The notes: generated by a model not told the origin, from the sequence alone. 64,000 bases of DNA from a sulfur-oxidizing endosymbiont of Gigantopelta aegis (GCF_016097415.1 NZ_JAEHGE010000001.1:1513515-1577514); one strand, 5' to 3'. Counted from the stretch's first letter, positions 29,101 through 36,224 are shown. Numbers and translations are program-made.

Positions 29101-29808
29101 CAATGGCATGACGAAGAATACCAGTTTATGCACCTTGGTACAGCATTAGGCATTAATAATCCCTCCTTACCGGATGAAAAAAGCAAAGCGCCTATTTTAT
29201 TAGCTCGCTCGGGTGAGCATCGTGTGGCACTCTTTGTTGATGGCTTGCTCGGTAGTCGGGAAATTGTTGTTAAATCTGTTGGCCCTCAGTTAAGCACTGT
29301 TAAGGGTGTGACCGGTGCAACCATTTTAGGTGATGGAAAAATTTCATTGATTCTGGATCTGGGCGTGCTTGCTCGTGAAGGCGCAATGATGAAAATTGCC
29401 GCAGAACAAGGCGTGAAGATTGATAGCACTGAAAATGTTGTACCGACTGTCATGGTTGTTGATGATTCCATCACGGTAAGAAAAGTAACGCAACGCCTAT
29501 TGCAGCGTTATGACTATGAAGTAATTACCGCTAAAGATGGTGTTGATGCTATAGCCACCTTACATGAAACCATACCTGATGTGATGTTGCTGGATGTAGA
29601 AATGCCGCGTATGGACGGTTTTGAATTAGCCACTCATATGCGTGACGATGAAAAGTTTAAAGATATTCCAATCATTATGATCACCTCAAGAACGGGTGAT
29701 AAGCACAGAGATCGAGCAATGAAGATTGGAGTGAATGAGTACATGGGCAAGCCTTATCAGGAGCATGATCTCATTAGTAATATTAAAAAGCTAACTGAAG
29801 ACTCCTAG
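23164..29808 (+). CDS. chpA: Hybrid chemotaxis kinase ChpA with multiple Hpt domains
   Basis: 2214 residues, somewhat shorter than the Pseudomonas protein (about 2470). Four clear Hpt sites: HTLKGSG (His827), HTLRGSS (His1068), HTLKGGA (His1246) and HTIKGGA (His1422), preceded by about 700 residues of degenerate Hpt-like helical modules. The CheA core has the dimerisation/H-box region from about 1610, N-box LEHMLRNAVAHG near 1799, DDGSG near 1844, GRGVGMDVV near 1896, a CheW-like domain, and a C-terminal receiver with Asp2144 (MLLDVEMPRMDG). Acidic low-complexity linkers separate the Hpts. ChpA phosphorylates PilG and PilH. Ribosome site GGAG upstream of the ATG. Confidence 0.97.
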   Translation: MATNFEHGGLKWVIEEIYETLKQARIHFESFVEDEEDSSQLQFCTSYLHQVAGSLNMLELGGATLLAEEMELLAQAIYDDNVVQRQESFEVLMRALIQLPDYLERLNRGARDLPMVLLPLLNDLRATRGEKLLTEGAVFSVDLTADDIVPESDNGIDPGQLAAKIRHHYHLGLLGWYRNSESISSLNKIKKVVFKLKESVKTANFYQLFSLMEAFIEGLMDQCIDSSASTKLLLGQADRYLKQLIDTGESTELYSQNDEQELQSLKKNLLFYIAYSQNSDALENSAISQVKSLYKLSSIIPDENELEDARASMGGANADLMETVTGVILGDLGNIKEQLDVFVRNISESSNGDSLAEGSLLAEGSAHRESLQAIIDTMTQVSDTLAMLGQNVPRGVLQENIEQLKAGLTGSEALERHMLMDVASALLYVESAVSKLAHGGLFNHTDEDENFDLSKIKMTDQEQKELLYDVISEAKKELLKAKEGIVTLIDVFANNIQNPEQNKQSMQQVQNSLHSISGVLEILNKDQGAEIVKDCTLFVSQDIIVDNVLVDETSLHYLADTITALEYYLDAIAQNQQDLSIIESVAQSSVDQLLGRESNVPSYDSELSEALAIWMQDVSVSAAKDNLLKVVVSVAEQVKLIRNEKAEEIAHQMKSMISLVGDQQDSLSSDISSTLRWATETINRIICSTIELNNATETLELEQELPQIEPAAVDDVESALSHDNNSPAVEDASSEAETLEVEPLETQSQAQSESHAEEVLSVPISGYPDIKRLETSDDVDPEIMEIFIEEAQEEIGKVATLFPQWQSNTNSNTNSVEILTEMRRSFHTLKGSGRLVGAIEMGEFSWAFENMLNRIIDETIIAVEAHYAIVEKALELLPEIIKAFEEQRLSDVDSSIVAAYAELLSRGELFDPLLLTLIGTDEGETSSEESLEIDSLSDLDDEDSASSEDVLEIEGASSAEDSLQVEDSLPAEDSLQVEDSLQVEDSLQVEDSLQVEDSSLAEGSIPAESSSTQEENESELEEGIDPILLDIFTNEANGHIDNIDQYLEQCQAQEEACTPDDILIRSLHTLRGSSHMANIHALGNVSEQMERLVKVVAEKGQTLDAEVLELIQALTIYSSVVLKELNESSELPAENIELQDAILEKHEQILQLENLLDAGELSEEISISEERLNEEMLSEAALNEDDANTLIAEQNDSESSDYDDELLQIFVEEGEELLESSDHALQKLKDDITDSDALNRLLRDMHTLKGGARMAGVNAIGDLTHSFETKLEQFTQNEIIFNQSHVDLLMQVQDVLSSMIENLKNGKAVNDSPDVISQIENISTDDSMLAPDVEQSAIDDSVVVESDNIELDTDVTESITGQNEVEESANSEAESEQYDDDLMEIFLEEAQELMDSSDAALSKLKIDPDNSEQLNQLLRDLHTIKGGARMAGINPIGDLTHSLETQLEQLTDLNQTPSPQFFDLLHQSHDTLNDMLDDLKSGKTVRTAEALISQADNLRLDSDSEQLTEESEVDVVEAEIENDEQAELVEDELVDEQTGLESESEPETDITADIGSVVDAPEPEPEPNELESIAPEQTVAGTEPEEIVPEELPQTVVAEEPQATARKTERVRVSANILDELVNYAGEVSIYRSRLDQGSNEFQLSLAEMNTTILRLREQLRRFEMETEAQIQSRRDQAESLGYERYEEFDPLEFDRFSNMQQITRAMAETVADLDSIESTMNNLNSESDTLLIQQGRVNTDLQEGLMRTRMVPFRSQLARFRRIIRQTSQELHKQVSFEMHGGDHEIDRRVLEKMMAPLEHMLRNAVAHGIETPTEREALGKKPSGKIKLLIGREGSEIEIKVIDDGSGINIEAVRKKAVEHNLINNDAKLSEQDIIQFILESGFSTATEVSQIAGRGVGMDVVNAEIKQLNGVLEIDSHEGEGSIFKVLMPLTMSVSRALMVEVGEEIFAIPLVGIENIIRETHDVLERLTASNDTYYQWHDEEYQFMHLGTALGINNPSLPDEKSKAPILLARSGEHRVALFVDGLLGSREIVVKSVGPQLSTVKGVTGATILGDGKISLILDLGVLAREGAMMKIAAEQGVKIDSTENVVPTVMVVDDSITVRKVTQRLLQRYDYEVITAKDGVDAIATLHETIPDVMLLDVEMPRMDGFELATHMRDDEKFKDIPIIMITSRTGDKHRDRAMKIGVNEYMGKPYQEHDLISNIKKLTEDS
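26044..26178 (+). repeat. 18-bp tandem repeat inside chpA (DSLQVE units)
   Basis: The unit GACTCTTTACAAGTTGAG, encoding Asp-Ser-Leu-Gln-Val-Glu, occurs four times in an identical row after 26080, with diverged flanking copies (DSLPAE, SSLAEG). Nucleotide identity of copies indicates recent expansion. Because 18 is a multiple of three, copy changes keep the frame and only change the length of the linker before the His1068 domain. Confidence 0.93.
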
Positions 29809-29837
29809 TGCTAATGACAGCCTGAGATAAAATTCAG

Positions 29838-31163
29838 ATGCAAAAACTTAAAAATATCAATCTTGTCATTGCTTCTGGATCTGAAATGATTCAGCAAAGC
29901 ATGCATGAAATGTTTGTACAACATGGTGCAACTATCACTCTTTGTGGCTTTCTAAACCTTGAGTTTGTCGCTCGATTAGAAAACGATGTCAGCGCAGATG
30001 TGATTTTGATCGACATGAATGATGCTTATGAAGAAGATGACGATGCTCTGGATCGTTTATTAGAAAAAATTGATCTGCCCATTCTTTTTCATGACAATGA
30101 TTTTGATGAGCAGGATGCCTCGAGTGTCGAAGGTGAAATTTCTACTGCGATTGTTGATAAACTGGCTGTTAAGTTAGCAGAATTGGCGAAAGTAAAAGTC
30201 AAAGAGGTTGTTGAAGAGGCTGTCGAAGATAGTACATCTGCTGAAGAGATGTTAAGTGATGAAGCCCTGGAAACTGTTCAACAAAAATTATCCGGTGATA
30301 TAGCACGTCTTAAAGACAAAAAAGCAAATAATGATACAGCTAGCTTAGTTGAAGGTGCAGTCGCTTTAGCCACAGTCGATCAAGTTGCTATTGCTAAACG
30401 AGATGCACTTCAAGATGCTGGCAGTTCAGTTGTAGCATCAATCATTAAACAAAAGCAGACAGAAAATAATCAGCCAACGGAGCAAATCACTGAGCAACAA
30501 ACAACTGAATTAACAGCTGCCCTAACAACAGCCCTAACAACAGCCCTAACAACAGGTTCAATATCAGAGCCTACTGACTTACTTAATATTTGGGTTTTGG
30601 GAGCGTCAATCGGTGGTCCTGAAGCGGTAAAACGTTTTTTAGCGAGAGTCCCCAGAGAGTTACCGGTGGCTTTTGTCTTGGCTCAGCACCTGGGTGATGG
30701 CTTTGTTTCGTTACTGGCCAATCAACTGGATAGAATCAGTAGTTTTTATGTGAAAGAGGCGATAGAGGGCGATAGTATAAGCCATGGTGAAGTGATTGTC
30801 GTGCCGGTAAATAATCGTATGAGTGTCAATGAAAAAGGCCAGATAGTTTTTTTTGATAAACCCTGGAAAGGGCACTATAAGCCATCAATTGACAGTGTTA
30901 TTAGCGATGTAACAAAAACCTTTGAAAAAAAATCCGGTGTCATTATTTTTAGTGGAATGGGAGCTGATGGCGTATTGGCGAGTCAACAGTTTGTCGAGAA
31001 ATATCAGGGTAATATCTGGGCGCAAAGCTCGGACACCTGTGTGATCAGTAGTATGCCAGATTCGGTACGTAAGGCGAATTTGGTGAGTTATTCCGGTTCA
31101 CCAGAAGCGTTGGCACTGAAAATTGCGGTAAAATATATGGGTAAAGACTCTTATATTGTATAA
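29838..31163 (+). CDS. chpB: Chemotaxis methylesterase ChpB (CheB family)
   Basis: 441 residues. The C-terminal CheB domain (about 250-435) keeps the catalytic triad: Ser257 in ASIGGP, His284 in AQHLGDG, Asp377 in FSGMGADG. The N-terminal 100 residues look like a degenerate receiver (VILIDMND retains an Asp), followed by a 120-residue low-complexity linker holding an exact 12-bp repeat. Predicted to demethylate PilJ in opposition to PilK. Start 29 bases after the chpA stop. Confidence 0.93.
   Translation: MQKLKNINLVIASGSEMIQQSMHEMFVQHGATITLCGFLNLEFVARLENDVSADVILIDMNDAYEEDDDALDRLLEKIDLPILFHDNDFDEQDASSVEGEISTAIVDKLAVKLAELAKVKVKEVVEEAVEDSTSAEEMLSDEALETVQQKLSGDIARLKDKKANNDTASLVEGAVALATVDQVAIAKRDALQDAGSSVVASIIKQKQTENNQPTEQITEQQTTELTAALTTALTTALTTGSISEPTDLLNIWVLGASIGGPEAVKRFLARVPRELPVAFVLAQHLGDGFVSLLANQLDRISSFYVKEAIEGDSISHGEVIVVPVNNRMSVNEKGQIVFFDKPWKGHYKPSIDSVISDVTKTFEKKSGVIIFSGMGADGVLASQQFVEKYQGNIWAQSSDTCVISSMPDSVRKANLVSYSGSPEALALKIAVKYMGKDSYIV
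30519..30554 (+). repeat. 12-bp tandem repeat in the chpB linker
   Basis: GCCCTAACAACA occurs three times exactly, encoding Ala-Leu-Thr-Thr units in the linker between the N-terminal domain and the methylesterase domain. In-frame, so copy changes would alter linker length only. Confidence 0.92.
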
Positions 31164-31170
31164 GCTCTAA

Positions 31171-31230
31171 ACACTTGAAAAAATAATACTTGAACACCAA
31201 CACTTGAACAACACTACTTGAAAAAATTGG
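31171..31230. repeat. Degenerate ACTTGAA repeat between chpB and chpC
   Basis: ACTTGAA recurs four times at intervals of about 14-18 bases in the 74-base gap, with AT-rich filler. It may be a degenerate minisatellite. Together with 22940-23040 and the two in-gene repeats it continues a pattern confined to this cluster. Confidence 0.6.
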
Positions 31231-31237
31231 ACTAACA

Positions 31238-31747
31238 ATGAACCAAAACAGTAATATTATTCATGGAATTGAAGCTCACAAGACAAGGCATGTTACTGGT
31301 CAGGATGACCGAGTACGTTGCCTGACACTTAACTTTTTTAGTTACAAAATGCTCATTCCAAATGCCTGTGTTGCTGAAGTGACCGAGGTTTCATCCATTG
31401 AGCCCAAATTAGGCGCACCTGAATGGTTTGGTGGCATAATGAAATGGCGTGAGCAGGATGTTCCGGTGGTAATTTTTGAAAAAATTATGAATAGTGAAGC
31501 CTCAAAACCACAACAATACCGTCGTTTATTAATTTTAAATGCACCTGATAATAAGGGCGGTACTCCTTTTATCGCACTGGGCTGTCAGTCCATTCCTAGT
31601 TTGACCATAATAGATGAGTCGCGGGTTGCACCATCTGAAGAAAAAAGTGAGCAAGTGACACATATCATGTTGGATGGCGAAGAATACATTATCCCCACAG
31701 TGTCATATTTAGAGAAAATGGTGAGTGAGGTAATGACTGATCATTAG
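31238..31747 (+). CDS. chpC: CheW-like protein ChpC
   Basis: 169 residues, CheW fold: LTLNFFSYKMLIPNACVAEV, APEWFGGIMKWREQDVPVVIFE, then RLLILNAPDNKGG and FIALGCQSIPSL. The gene order after chpB identifies it as ChpC, a second adaptor thought to link other receptors to ChpA. chpD and chpE, which follow chpC in Pseudomonas, are absent; rsmE comes next on the opposite strand. Confidence 0.9.
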   Translation: MNQNSNIIHGIEAHKTRHVTGQDDRVRCLTLNFFSYKMLIPNACVAEVTEVSSIEPKLGAPEWFGGIMKWREQDVPVVIFEKIMNSEASKPQQYRRLLILNAPDNKGGTPFIALGCQSIPSLTIIDESRVAPSEEKSEQVTHIMLDGEEYIIPTVSYLEKMVSEVMTDH

Positions 31748-31785
31748 CTGGCTTCTTAAATTTAAGGGGGGATTTAAATCTATCC

Positions 31786-32529
31786 TTAAGAAAAGTCACC
31801 CCATAAAAACTGCATGACACTTAATATTGCCAGTCCTGCCGTTTCTGTTCTTAAAATACGCTGTCCAAGACGCAACTCCAGATAACCCCGTTCTTTCGCC
31901 CAGGCTATTTCCTCAGCATTCAGACCACCCTCAGGGCCAATAAAAATATTTACATTCTTAGGTGTTTCTTGGGGTAAATCCTTTAGGCTGGTTGCTGCAT
32001 CAGGTGCTAATATTAGGCTAATGCTCTTATTCTGAGCCGTGATTTGCTTGACTGTTATAGGCTGATTTATCTTCACCAACTGAGTGCGTCCTGATTGTTC
32101 ACAGGCACTGATCGCAACGCCCTGCCAATGCAGTATTTTTTTTCCCAGACGTTTGTCATCTAATTTTCCGGCATTTGAACGTTGGGTAAAAACAGGGGTA
32201 ATTGATGTGATGCCCAGCTCAATTGACTTTTGAATGGTGAAGTCCATTTTATCACCCTTGGAAATGCCCTGGTACAAGTGTACCGCAATGAGTGGTTCTG
32301 TTTTGGTTGCAGTGAAGCCTAAAATACATACAGAGACATGGCGTTTGGATGCGTCAATGAGTTGGGCTGTAAATTCACCTTCAATGTTATTGTCAGCATT
32401 AAACAGGACAATTTCTGCGCCCTTTTTAAGGCGTAACACATTAACGATATAATTGACCAGGTGAGCGGGTAGATCGATGACTTGCTCTGGTTGGAGTGAG
32501 GCTTCAATATAAAAACGGGATATGCGCAT
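31786..32529 (-). CDS. rsmE: 16S rRNA m3U1498 methyltransferase RsmE
   Basis: 247 residues. SPOUT methyltransferase that methylates N3 of U1498 in 16S rRNA. N-terminal PUA-like MRISRFYIEASLQ; SPOUT knot signatures IFIGPEGGLNAEEIAWAKERG and LRLGQRILRTETAGLAILSVMQ at the C-terminus. Convergent with chpC, 38 bases apart. The 11-bp repeat and the ubiT terminator lie just upstream of its start. Confidence 0.97.
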   Translation of the reverse strand: MRISRFYIEASLQPEQVIDLPAHLVNYIVNVLRLKKGAEIVLFNADNNIEGEFTAQLIDASKRHVSVCILGFTATKTEPLIAVHLYQGISKGDKMDFTIQKSIELGITSITPVFTQRSNAGKLDDKRLGKKILHWQGVAISACEQSGRTQLVKINQPITVKQITAQNKSISLILAPDAATSLKDLPQETPKNVNIFIGPEGGLNAEEIAWAKERGYLELRLGQRILRTETAGLAILSVMQFLWGDFS

Positions 32530-32544
32530 AAGACAGTTAGCTAT

Positions 32545-32577
32545 GGTCAGTAAAAGGTCAGTAAAAGGTCAGTAAAA
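32545..32577. repeat. 11-bp tandem repeat upstream of rsmE
   Basis: GGTCAGTAAAA occurs three times exactly, directly beside the ubiT terminator hairpin and 16 bases before the rsmE start codon. It may lie in the rsmE promoter or leader. Confidence 0.9.
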
Positions 32578-32606
32578 AAGGTAGAATTTATAAAACGATT
32601 CTACCT
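32574..32606 (-). terminator. Rho-independent terminator downstream of ubiT
   Basis: On the minus strand AGGTAGAAT pairs perfectly with ATTCTACCT (9 bp, 10-base loop) and is followed by six T residues. It lies 132 bases beyond the ubiT stop and upstream of rsmE, so it would insulate rsmE from ubiT transcription. Confidence 0.75.
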
Positions 32607-32737
32607 GATATAGCCTACAATTTAAATGAGGTGATGAATTTAATGCTGCTCCAAGCATTTTGTTCAAATTGATCTAGCATCCGATCTTTTCAGTTGGGGA
32701 ATGGGTAGGTAGAATACAATTTAATTCGCGTGCCTCA

Positions 32738-33340
32738 TTAATGAGGCTGGCTAGAGGTCATTGCTTGCAGTTTAGATTCATCGTCTGAAATAAACCGACT
32801 GATATTCTGGATAATTCGATTGAGCCATGTGGGCCATTGCTCAAAATCAATACCATCAATGGTATTTTTTATCTCCAGACCCAGCTCAGTATCACCCTCA
32901 ATAGTCAGTCGGCGTTGAAAAAATAAGGTGTCCGGATCTTCCTTGCGACTCGCCAATAAAACAAATTCCTTGACATTACCACTGAAAATGACGTCAGCTT
33001 GAGCAATATCTTCCCCAAGGATTAAATGCTCATCTTTAAAACTGAGAAAAAAATTCAAATCGGCATCATTGATATGAATGTGTAACCATCGATCCTCCAG
33101 ACAGTCAAAATCACCCATTTCAACGGGTTCTGCCAGCAATGATTGTAATATGCTTTCACCGATTTTTTTTTGGATAAAAAAAGGTGGCTCAGGTAAATGT
33201 TTAACAATACTAGGCAACGTTGTAGTGAGTTGTCGGGCGAATCGATGGCTCATTTTCGAGAATAGAGCATCAGGTCTTGGGGGAGTAGGGGTTGTATTTT
33301 TCATAAGGCTAATAGTGCAATAAATCACTCGGTTATTCAT
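32738..33340 (-). CDS. ubiT: UbiT, SCP2-domain lipid-binding factor for O2-independent ubiquinone synthesis
   Basis: 200 residues from the ATG at 33340. An internal ATG at 33304 would give 188 residues starting MKNTTPTP. SCP2 domain (about residues 45-150) with DFDCLEDRWLHIHINDADLNFFLSF and ADVIFSGNVKEFVLLASRKEDPDTLFFQRRLTIEGDTELGL, the typical YhbT/UbiT segment. UbiT binds isoprenoid lipids and works with UbiU and UbiV under anoxia. It is divergent from ubiUV across a perfect FNR box that touches the upstream start codon; if the downstream ATG is used, an FNR-spaced transcript would begin near it. Confidence 0.9.
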   Translation of the reverse strand: MNNRVIYCTISLMKNTTPTPPRPDALFSKMSHRFARQLTTTLPSIVKHLPEPPFFIQKKIGESILQSLLAEPVEMGDFDCLEDRWLHIHINDADLNFFLSFKDEHLILGEDIAQADVIFSGNVKEFVLLASRKEDPDTLFFQRRLTIEGDTELGLEIKNTIDGIDFEQWPTWLNRIIQNISRFISDDESKLQAMTSSQPH

Positions 33341-33381
33341 TGATCACCATCAATTCAATTTCAATGATGAAATGATAACAT
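33340..33381 (+). promoter_or_regulatory. FNR/Anr box and class II promoter for ubiUV
   Basis: TTGATCACCATCAA at 33340-33353 is a perfect TTGAT-N4-ATCAA FNR consensus. Placing its centre at -41.5 puts the start site near 33388 and the -10 hexamer at 33376-33381, where the sequence is TAACAT, a four-of-six match to TATAAT at exactly the class II spacing. The ubiU start codon at 33410 would have a leader of about 22 bases. E. coli ubiUV is FNR-activated, so this fits known regulation. Promoter activity itself is predicted. Confidence 0.85.
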
Positions 33382-33409
33382 CAGTTTTTTATCAAATGCA
33401 TAGTGACAT

Positions 33410-34408
33410 ATGATTGAACTTGTTTGCCCCGCAGGTAATTTTCCTGCCCTAAAAGAAGCAGTGAATAATGGTGCCGATGCGGTCTATATTGGTTTTAAAG
33501 ACGATACCAATGCTCGACACTTTGCCGGATTAAACTTTAACGAAAAAAATCTCCCCCGTGCTATTGATTATGCTCATCAGGCTGGGACAAAAGTTTTTGT
33601 CGCAATCAATACCTATCCGCAACCTTCGGGTTGGTCTCGTTGGCAAAAAGCCGTGGATATGGCGGCAGATTTGGGCGTGGATACGGTCATTATTGCCGAT
33701 ATCAGTATTCTTGATTATGCCGCTAATAAGCACCCCCAAATGACCCGACACTTATCCGTGCAAGGCTCAGCAACCAGCTATGAATCACTGCGTTATTATC
33801 AGCAAAATTTTGGTATCAAACGTGCTGTTTTACCCCGGGTCTTATCACTGTCACAAGTGGCAAATCTAGCACAGCAATCCCCCGTCGAATTGGAAGTGTT
33901 TGGCTTTGGTAGCTTATGTATTATGGCTGAAGGGCGCTGTCACTTATCATCTTATGTCACCGGCGAATCCCCTAATACCTGTGGTGCTTGCTCACCGGCA
34001 AAGTCCGTGCGTTGGGAGAAAACCCCACAGGGACTAGAATCACGTTTAAATGATGTGCTAATCGATCGCTATGACGACAATGAAAATGCCGGCTATCCAA
34101 CCCTATGCAAGGGACGTTTTTCAGTGGGCAATGATACCTTTCATGTCTTGGAAGAGCCAACCAGCTTGAATACGATTGCCATCTTGCCAGATTTAGATCG
34201 CATTGGTATCAAAGCAATAAAAATTGAAGGGAGACAGCGCAGCCCTGCTTACACCCAACAAGTCACTCAAGTATGGCGTGAGGCAATTGATAGTTACTAT
34301 GCTCAACCGGAAAATTACCAAACACAGGCGCATTGGTCAGCAGCATTGGACAAGGTTTCTGAAGGCTCACAAACGACTTTAGGCGCCTATAGCCGGCCAT
34401 GGCAATGA
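33410..34408 (+). CDS. ubiU: UbiU, 4Fe-4S peptidase U32-family protein for O2-independent ubiquinone hydroxylation
   Basis: 332 residues. With UbiV it hydroxylates the ubiquinone ring without O2, using prephenate as oxygen donor in E. coli. Peptidase U32 fold (MIELVCPAGNFPALKEAV, EVFGFGSLCIMAEGRC). Four Cys at 170, 177, 194 and 233 are spaced as the E. coli [4Fe-4S] ligands; Cys191 is extra. An FNR-type promoter lies directly upstream. ubiV follows after 10 bases. Confidence 0.95.
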   Translation: MIELVCPAGNFPALKEAVNNGADAVYIGFKDDTNARHFAGLNFNEKNLPRAIDYAHQAGTKVFVAINTYPQPSGWSRWQKAVDMAADLGVDTVIIADISILDYAANKHPQMTRHLSVQGSATSYESLRYYQQNFGIKRAVLPRVLSLSQVANLAQQSPVELEVFGFGSLCIMAEGRCHLSSYVTGESPNTCGACSPAKSVRWEKTPQGLESRLNDVLIDRYDDNENAGYPTLCKGRFSVGNDTFHVLEEPTSLNTIAILPDLDRIGIKAIKIEGRQRSPAYTQQVTQVWREAIDSYYAQPENYQTQAHWSAALDKVSEGSQTTLGAYSRPWQ

Positions 34409-34418
34409 GAGAAAAACA

Positions 34419-35309
34419 ATGAAATTATCCCTGGGCCCTCTACTTTATTTCTGGTCGCATGATGATATCACTGACTTTTATCAGAAAATGCTAGCAACGC
34501 CAGTCGATATCCTCTATCTGGGCGAAACAGTCTGTTCAAAACGTCGTGCTTTAGGTTTTGAACAATGGCTAGAATTGGCAAGAGAGTTGGGTAAAAGCAA
34601 AGAAGTGGTATTATCAACCTTATCATTAATCGAAGCCGAGTCAGAGCTCAAAACCCTAAGGCGATACTGTGATAATGGTGAGTTCACCATTGAAGCCAAT
34701 GATATGGCCGCAGTACAAATGCTAAGTGAAAAGAATATTCCCTTCACGATTGGTCCGACGATCAATGTCTATAATGCACAAACGCTAGCAATCTTGCACC
34801 GTCAGGGTCTACAACGCTGGGTGATGCCAGTAGAACTATCACAACAGACATTATTGGAAATACTGCAAGCACTGGAAACTCTTGGTATTAAAGATAAAAT
34901 AGAAACTGAAATCTTTAGCTATGGTTATATGCCCTTAGCATTATCCGCACGTTGCTTCACGGCCAGAGCCAATAATTTACCCAAGGATCAATGTGAATTA
35001 AAATGCCTTGATTATCCCGGTGGGATGTTGGTAAAAAGTCAGGAAGAGCAAAATATCTTTACCTTAAATGGTATTCAAACACTTTCAGGCTCACCTTATG
35101 ATTTGTATCATGAGCTAAATGCAATGCAAGAGATGGGCGTTGATATTGTGCGTATCAGTCCGGAAAAAACGAACACGGCAAAAATCATTGAAGCCTATCA
35201 AGCAAAAATAAATAATGCTAATCCGACAATTTCTTATAAACTAGATGATCACTGCAATGGTTATTGGCATGGTGAACCGGGGATGCTACAGCATAGTGAA
35301 CAAGCTTAA
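34419..35309 (+). CDS. ubiV: UbiV, 4Fe-4S partner of UbiU
   Basis: 296 residues, U32-family. Cys39 (ETVCSKRR), Cys179, Cys192 and Cys196 (ARCFTARANNLPKDQCELKC) match the cluster ligands known for UbiV. It forms a heterodimer with UbiU for anaerobic ring hydroxylation. It is co-transcribed with ubiU and convergent with the kinase gene ending at 35439; a palindromic element lies between them. Confidence 0.95.
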   Translation: MKLSLGPLLYFWSHDDITDFYQKMLATPVDILYLGETVCSKRRALGFEQWLELARELGKSKEVVLSTLSLIEAESELKTLRRYCDNGEFTIEANDMAAVQMLSEKNIPFTIGPTINVYNAQTLAILHRQGLQRWVMPVELSQQTLLEILQALETLGIKDKIETEIFSYGYMPLALSARCFTARANNLPKDQCELKCLDYPGGMLVKSQEEQNIFTLNGIQTLSGSPYDLYHELNAMQEMGVDIVRISPEKTNTAKIIEAYQAKINNANPTISYKLDDHCNGYWHGEPGMLQHSEQA

Positions 35310-35334
35310 TTTTAACCTGCTTGCCACTTCAAAA

Positions 35335-35425
35335 GTAGGATGCGGTGAGGCACGAATCGCATCATTGATGTCTATTTAAAACCATTTGTTTGCATTGATG
35401 CGGTTCGTGCCTCACCACATCCTAC
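35335..35425. repeat. Palindromic repeat (29-bp arms) between convergent ubiV and the InaA-type kinase gene
   Basis: The left arm begins GTAGGATGCGGTGAGGCACG (35335-35363) and is the inverse of the right arm ending CGTGCCTCACCACATCCTAC (35397-35425), with a 33-base AT-rich loop. The arms differ at a few positions. No open frame. REP/MITE-type; it would form a strong hairpin in either transcript and could end both. Confidence 0.85.
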
Positions 35426-35438
35426 CAATGTGCCAGCT

Positions 35439-36224
35439 TTACGTGTTCTCCAAGAGCAAATAGAGTTTCTTTGCTAAAGCACTATGACTTAAATCTTCAC
35501 CCTGTTTAAGATAAGCAGCAATTAAAATTTTTATAGCCTCTTTATCAACCGGTGTACGGCGGCGGATAATACGTGAGAGATCATTAAAGCGTACCAGATA
35601 ACGAAAGGGATACCACTTGAGTTTTTCTAAATCAATGAGACGTACATCAGCCTGATTAGCCTCTAATTTAGCAAAAAAATGCTTAGGATAAAGACTGCCA
35701 TGACGATAATTGGCATCATGTAAAAGCCGTGTATTACGCCCCGCTGCTTGCATGATCAAGCGAGTATCTTCAAACGAAACAGCTTCTTCATTAGAGCTAT
35801 CTTCGGAATTATTGTTAAACTTCTCTTCAAAACTTTCATAGCCTTCCAAGGACTGAGTAATCAAAATACTTTGCGCTTTATCATTCTCCATGCGCTCCCC
35901 ATAATACAAACAATTCAGCGTTGGAATATTTCTATCATTGAGCCGTTTTAAATTGATAAACTCACGGCGAAAAGTGGGGATGCCTTTAATGGGATGTAAT
36001 AGAGTTTTAAAATTATGGTTTTCCTGACGCTTAATAAAGACCGGATGACTGACACCATTAGCATCCTTCAAGACAAACTTCGTCACGCCACTCCAGCCAT
36101 TGCGACGATAATTAGGTGCTTCAAACCAGGGCGACTCCAGATCCCATAATTGTGCAAAGTCAGCTAAATTATTTTGCTTAAATAAATGTTCAGTATCACT
36201 ATTATCAAACTGGTGAAATTTCAT
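35439..36224 (-). CDS. InaA/WaaP-type lipopolysaccharide kinase family protein
   Basis: 261 residues. Kinase-like fold: HPVFIKRQENHNF near residue 65 (ATP-Lys region), then HGSLYPKHFFAKL near 170 (the degenerate catalytic loop of Kdo/WaaP kinases) and VRLIDLEKLKW in place of the metal-binding DFG. Likely phosphorylates a lipid A-core sugar. Its start overlaps the acyltransferase stop by four bases (ATGA), and LPS genes continue beyond, which supports the role. Exact acceptor unknown. Confidence 0.8.
   Translation of the reverse strand: MKFHQFDNSDTEHLFKQNNLADFAQLWDLESPWFEAPNYRRNGWSGVTKFVLKDANGVSHPVFIKRQENHNFKTLLHPIKGIPTFRREFINLKRLNDRNIPTLNCLYYGERMENDKAQSILITQSLEGYESFEEKFNNNSEDSSNEEAVSFEDTRLIMQAAGRNTRLLHDANYRHGSLYPKHFFAKLEANQADVRLIDLEKLKWYPFRYLVRFNDLSRIIRRRTPVDKEAIKILIAAYLKQGEDLSHSALAKKLYLLLENT

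Noticed and set aside
32732..32747. Perfect 16-bp palindrome GCCTCATTAATGAGGC as the ubiT terminator
   Set aside because: It overlaps the ubiT stop codon and has no T-run; the hairpin at 32574-32606 is a better terminator.
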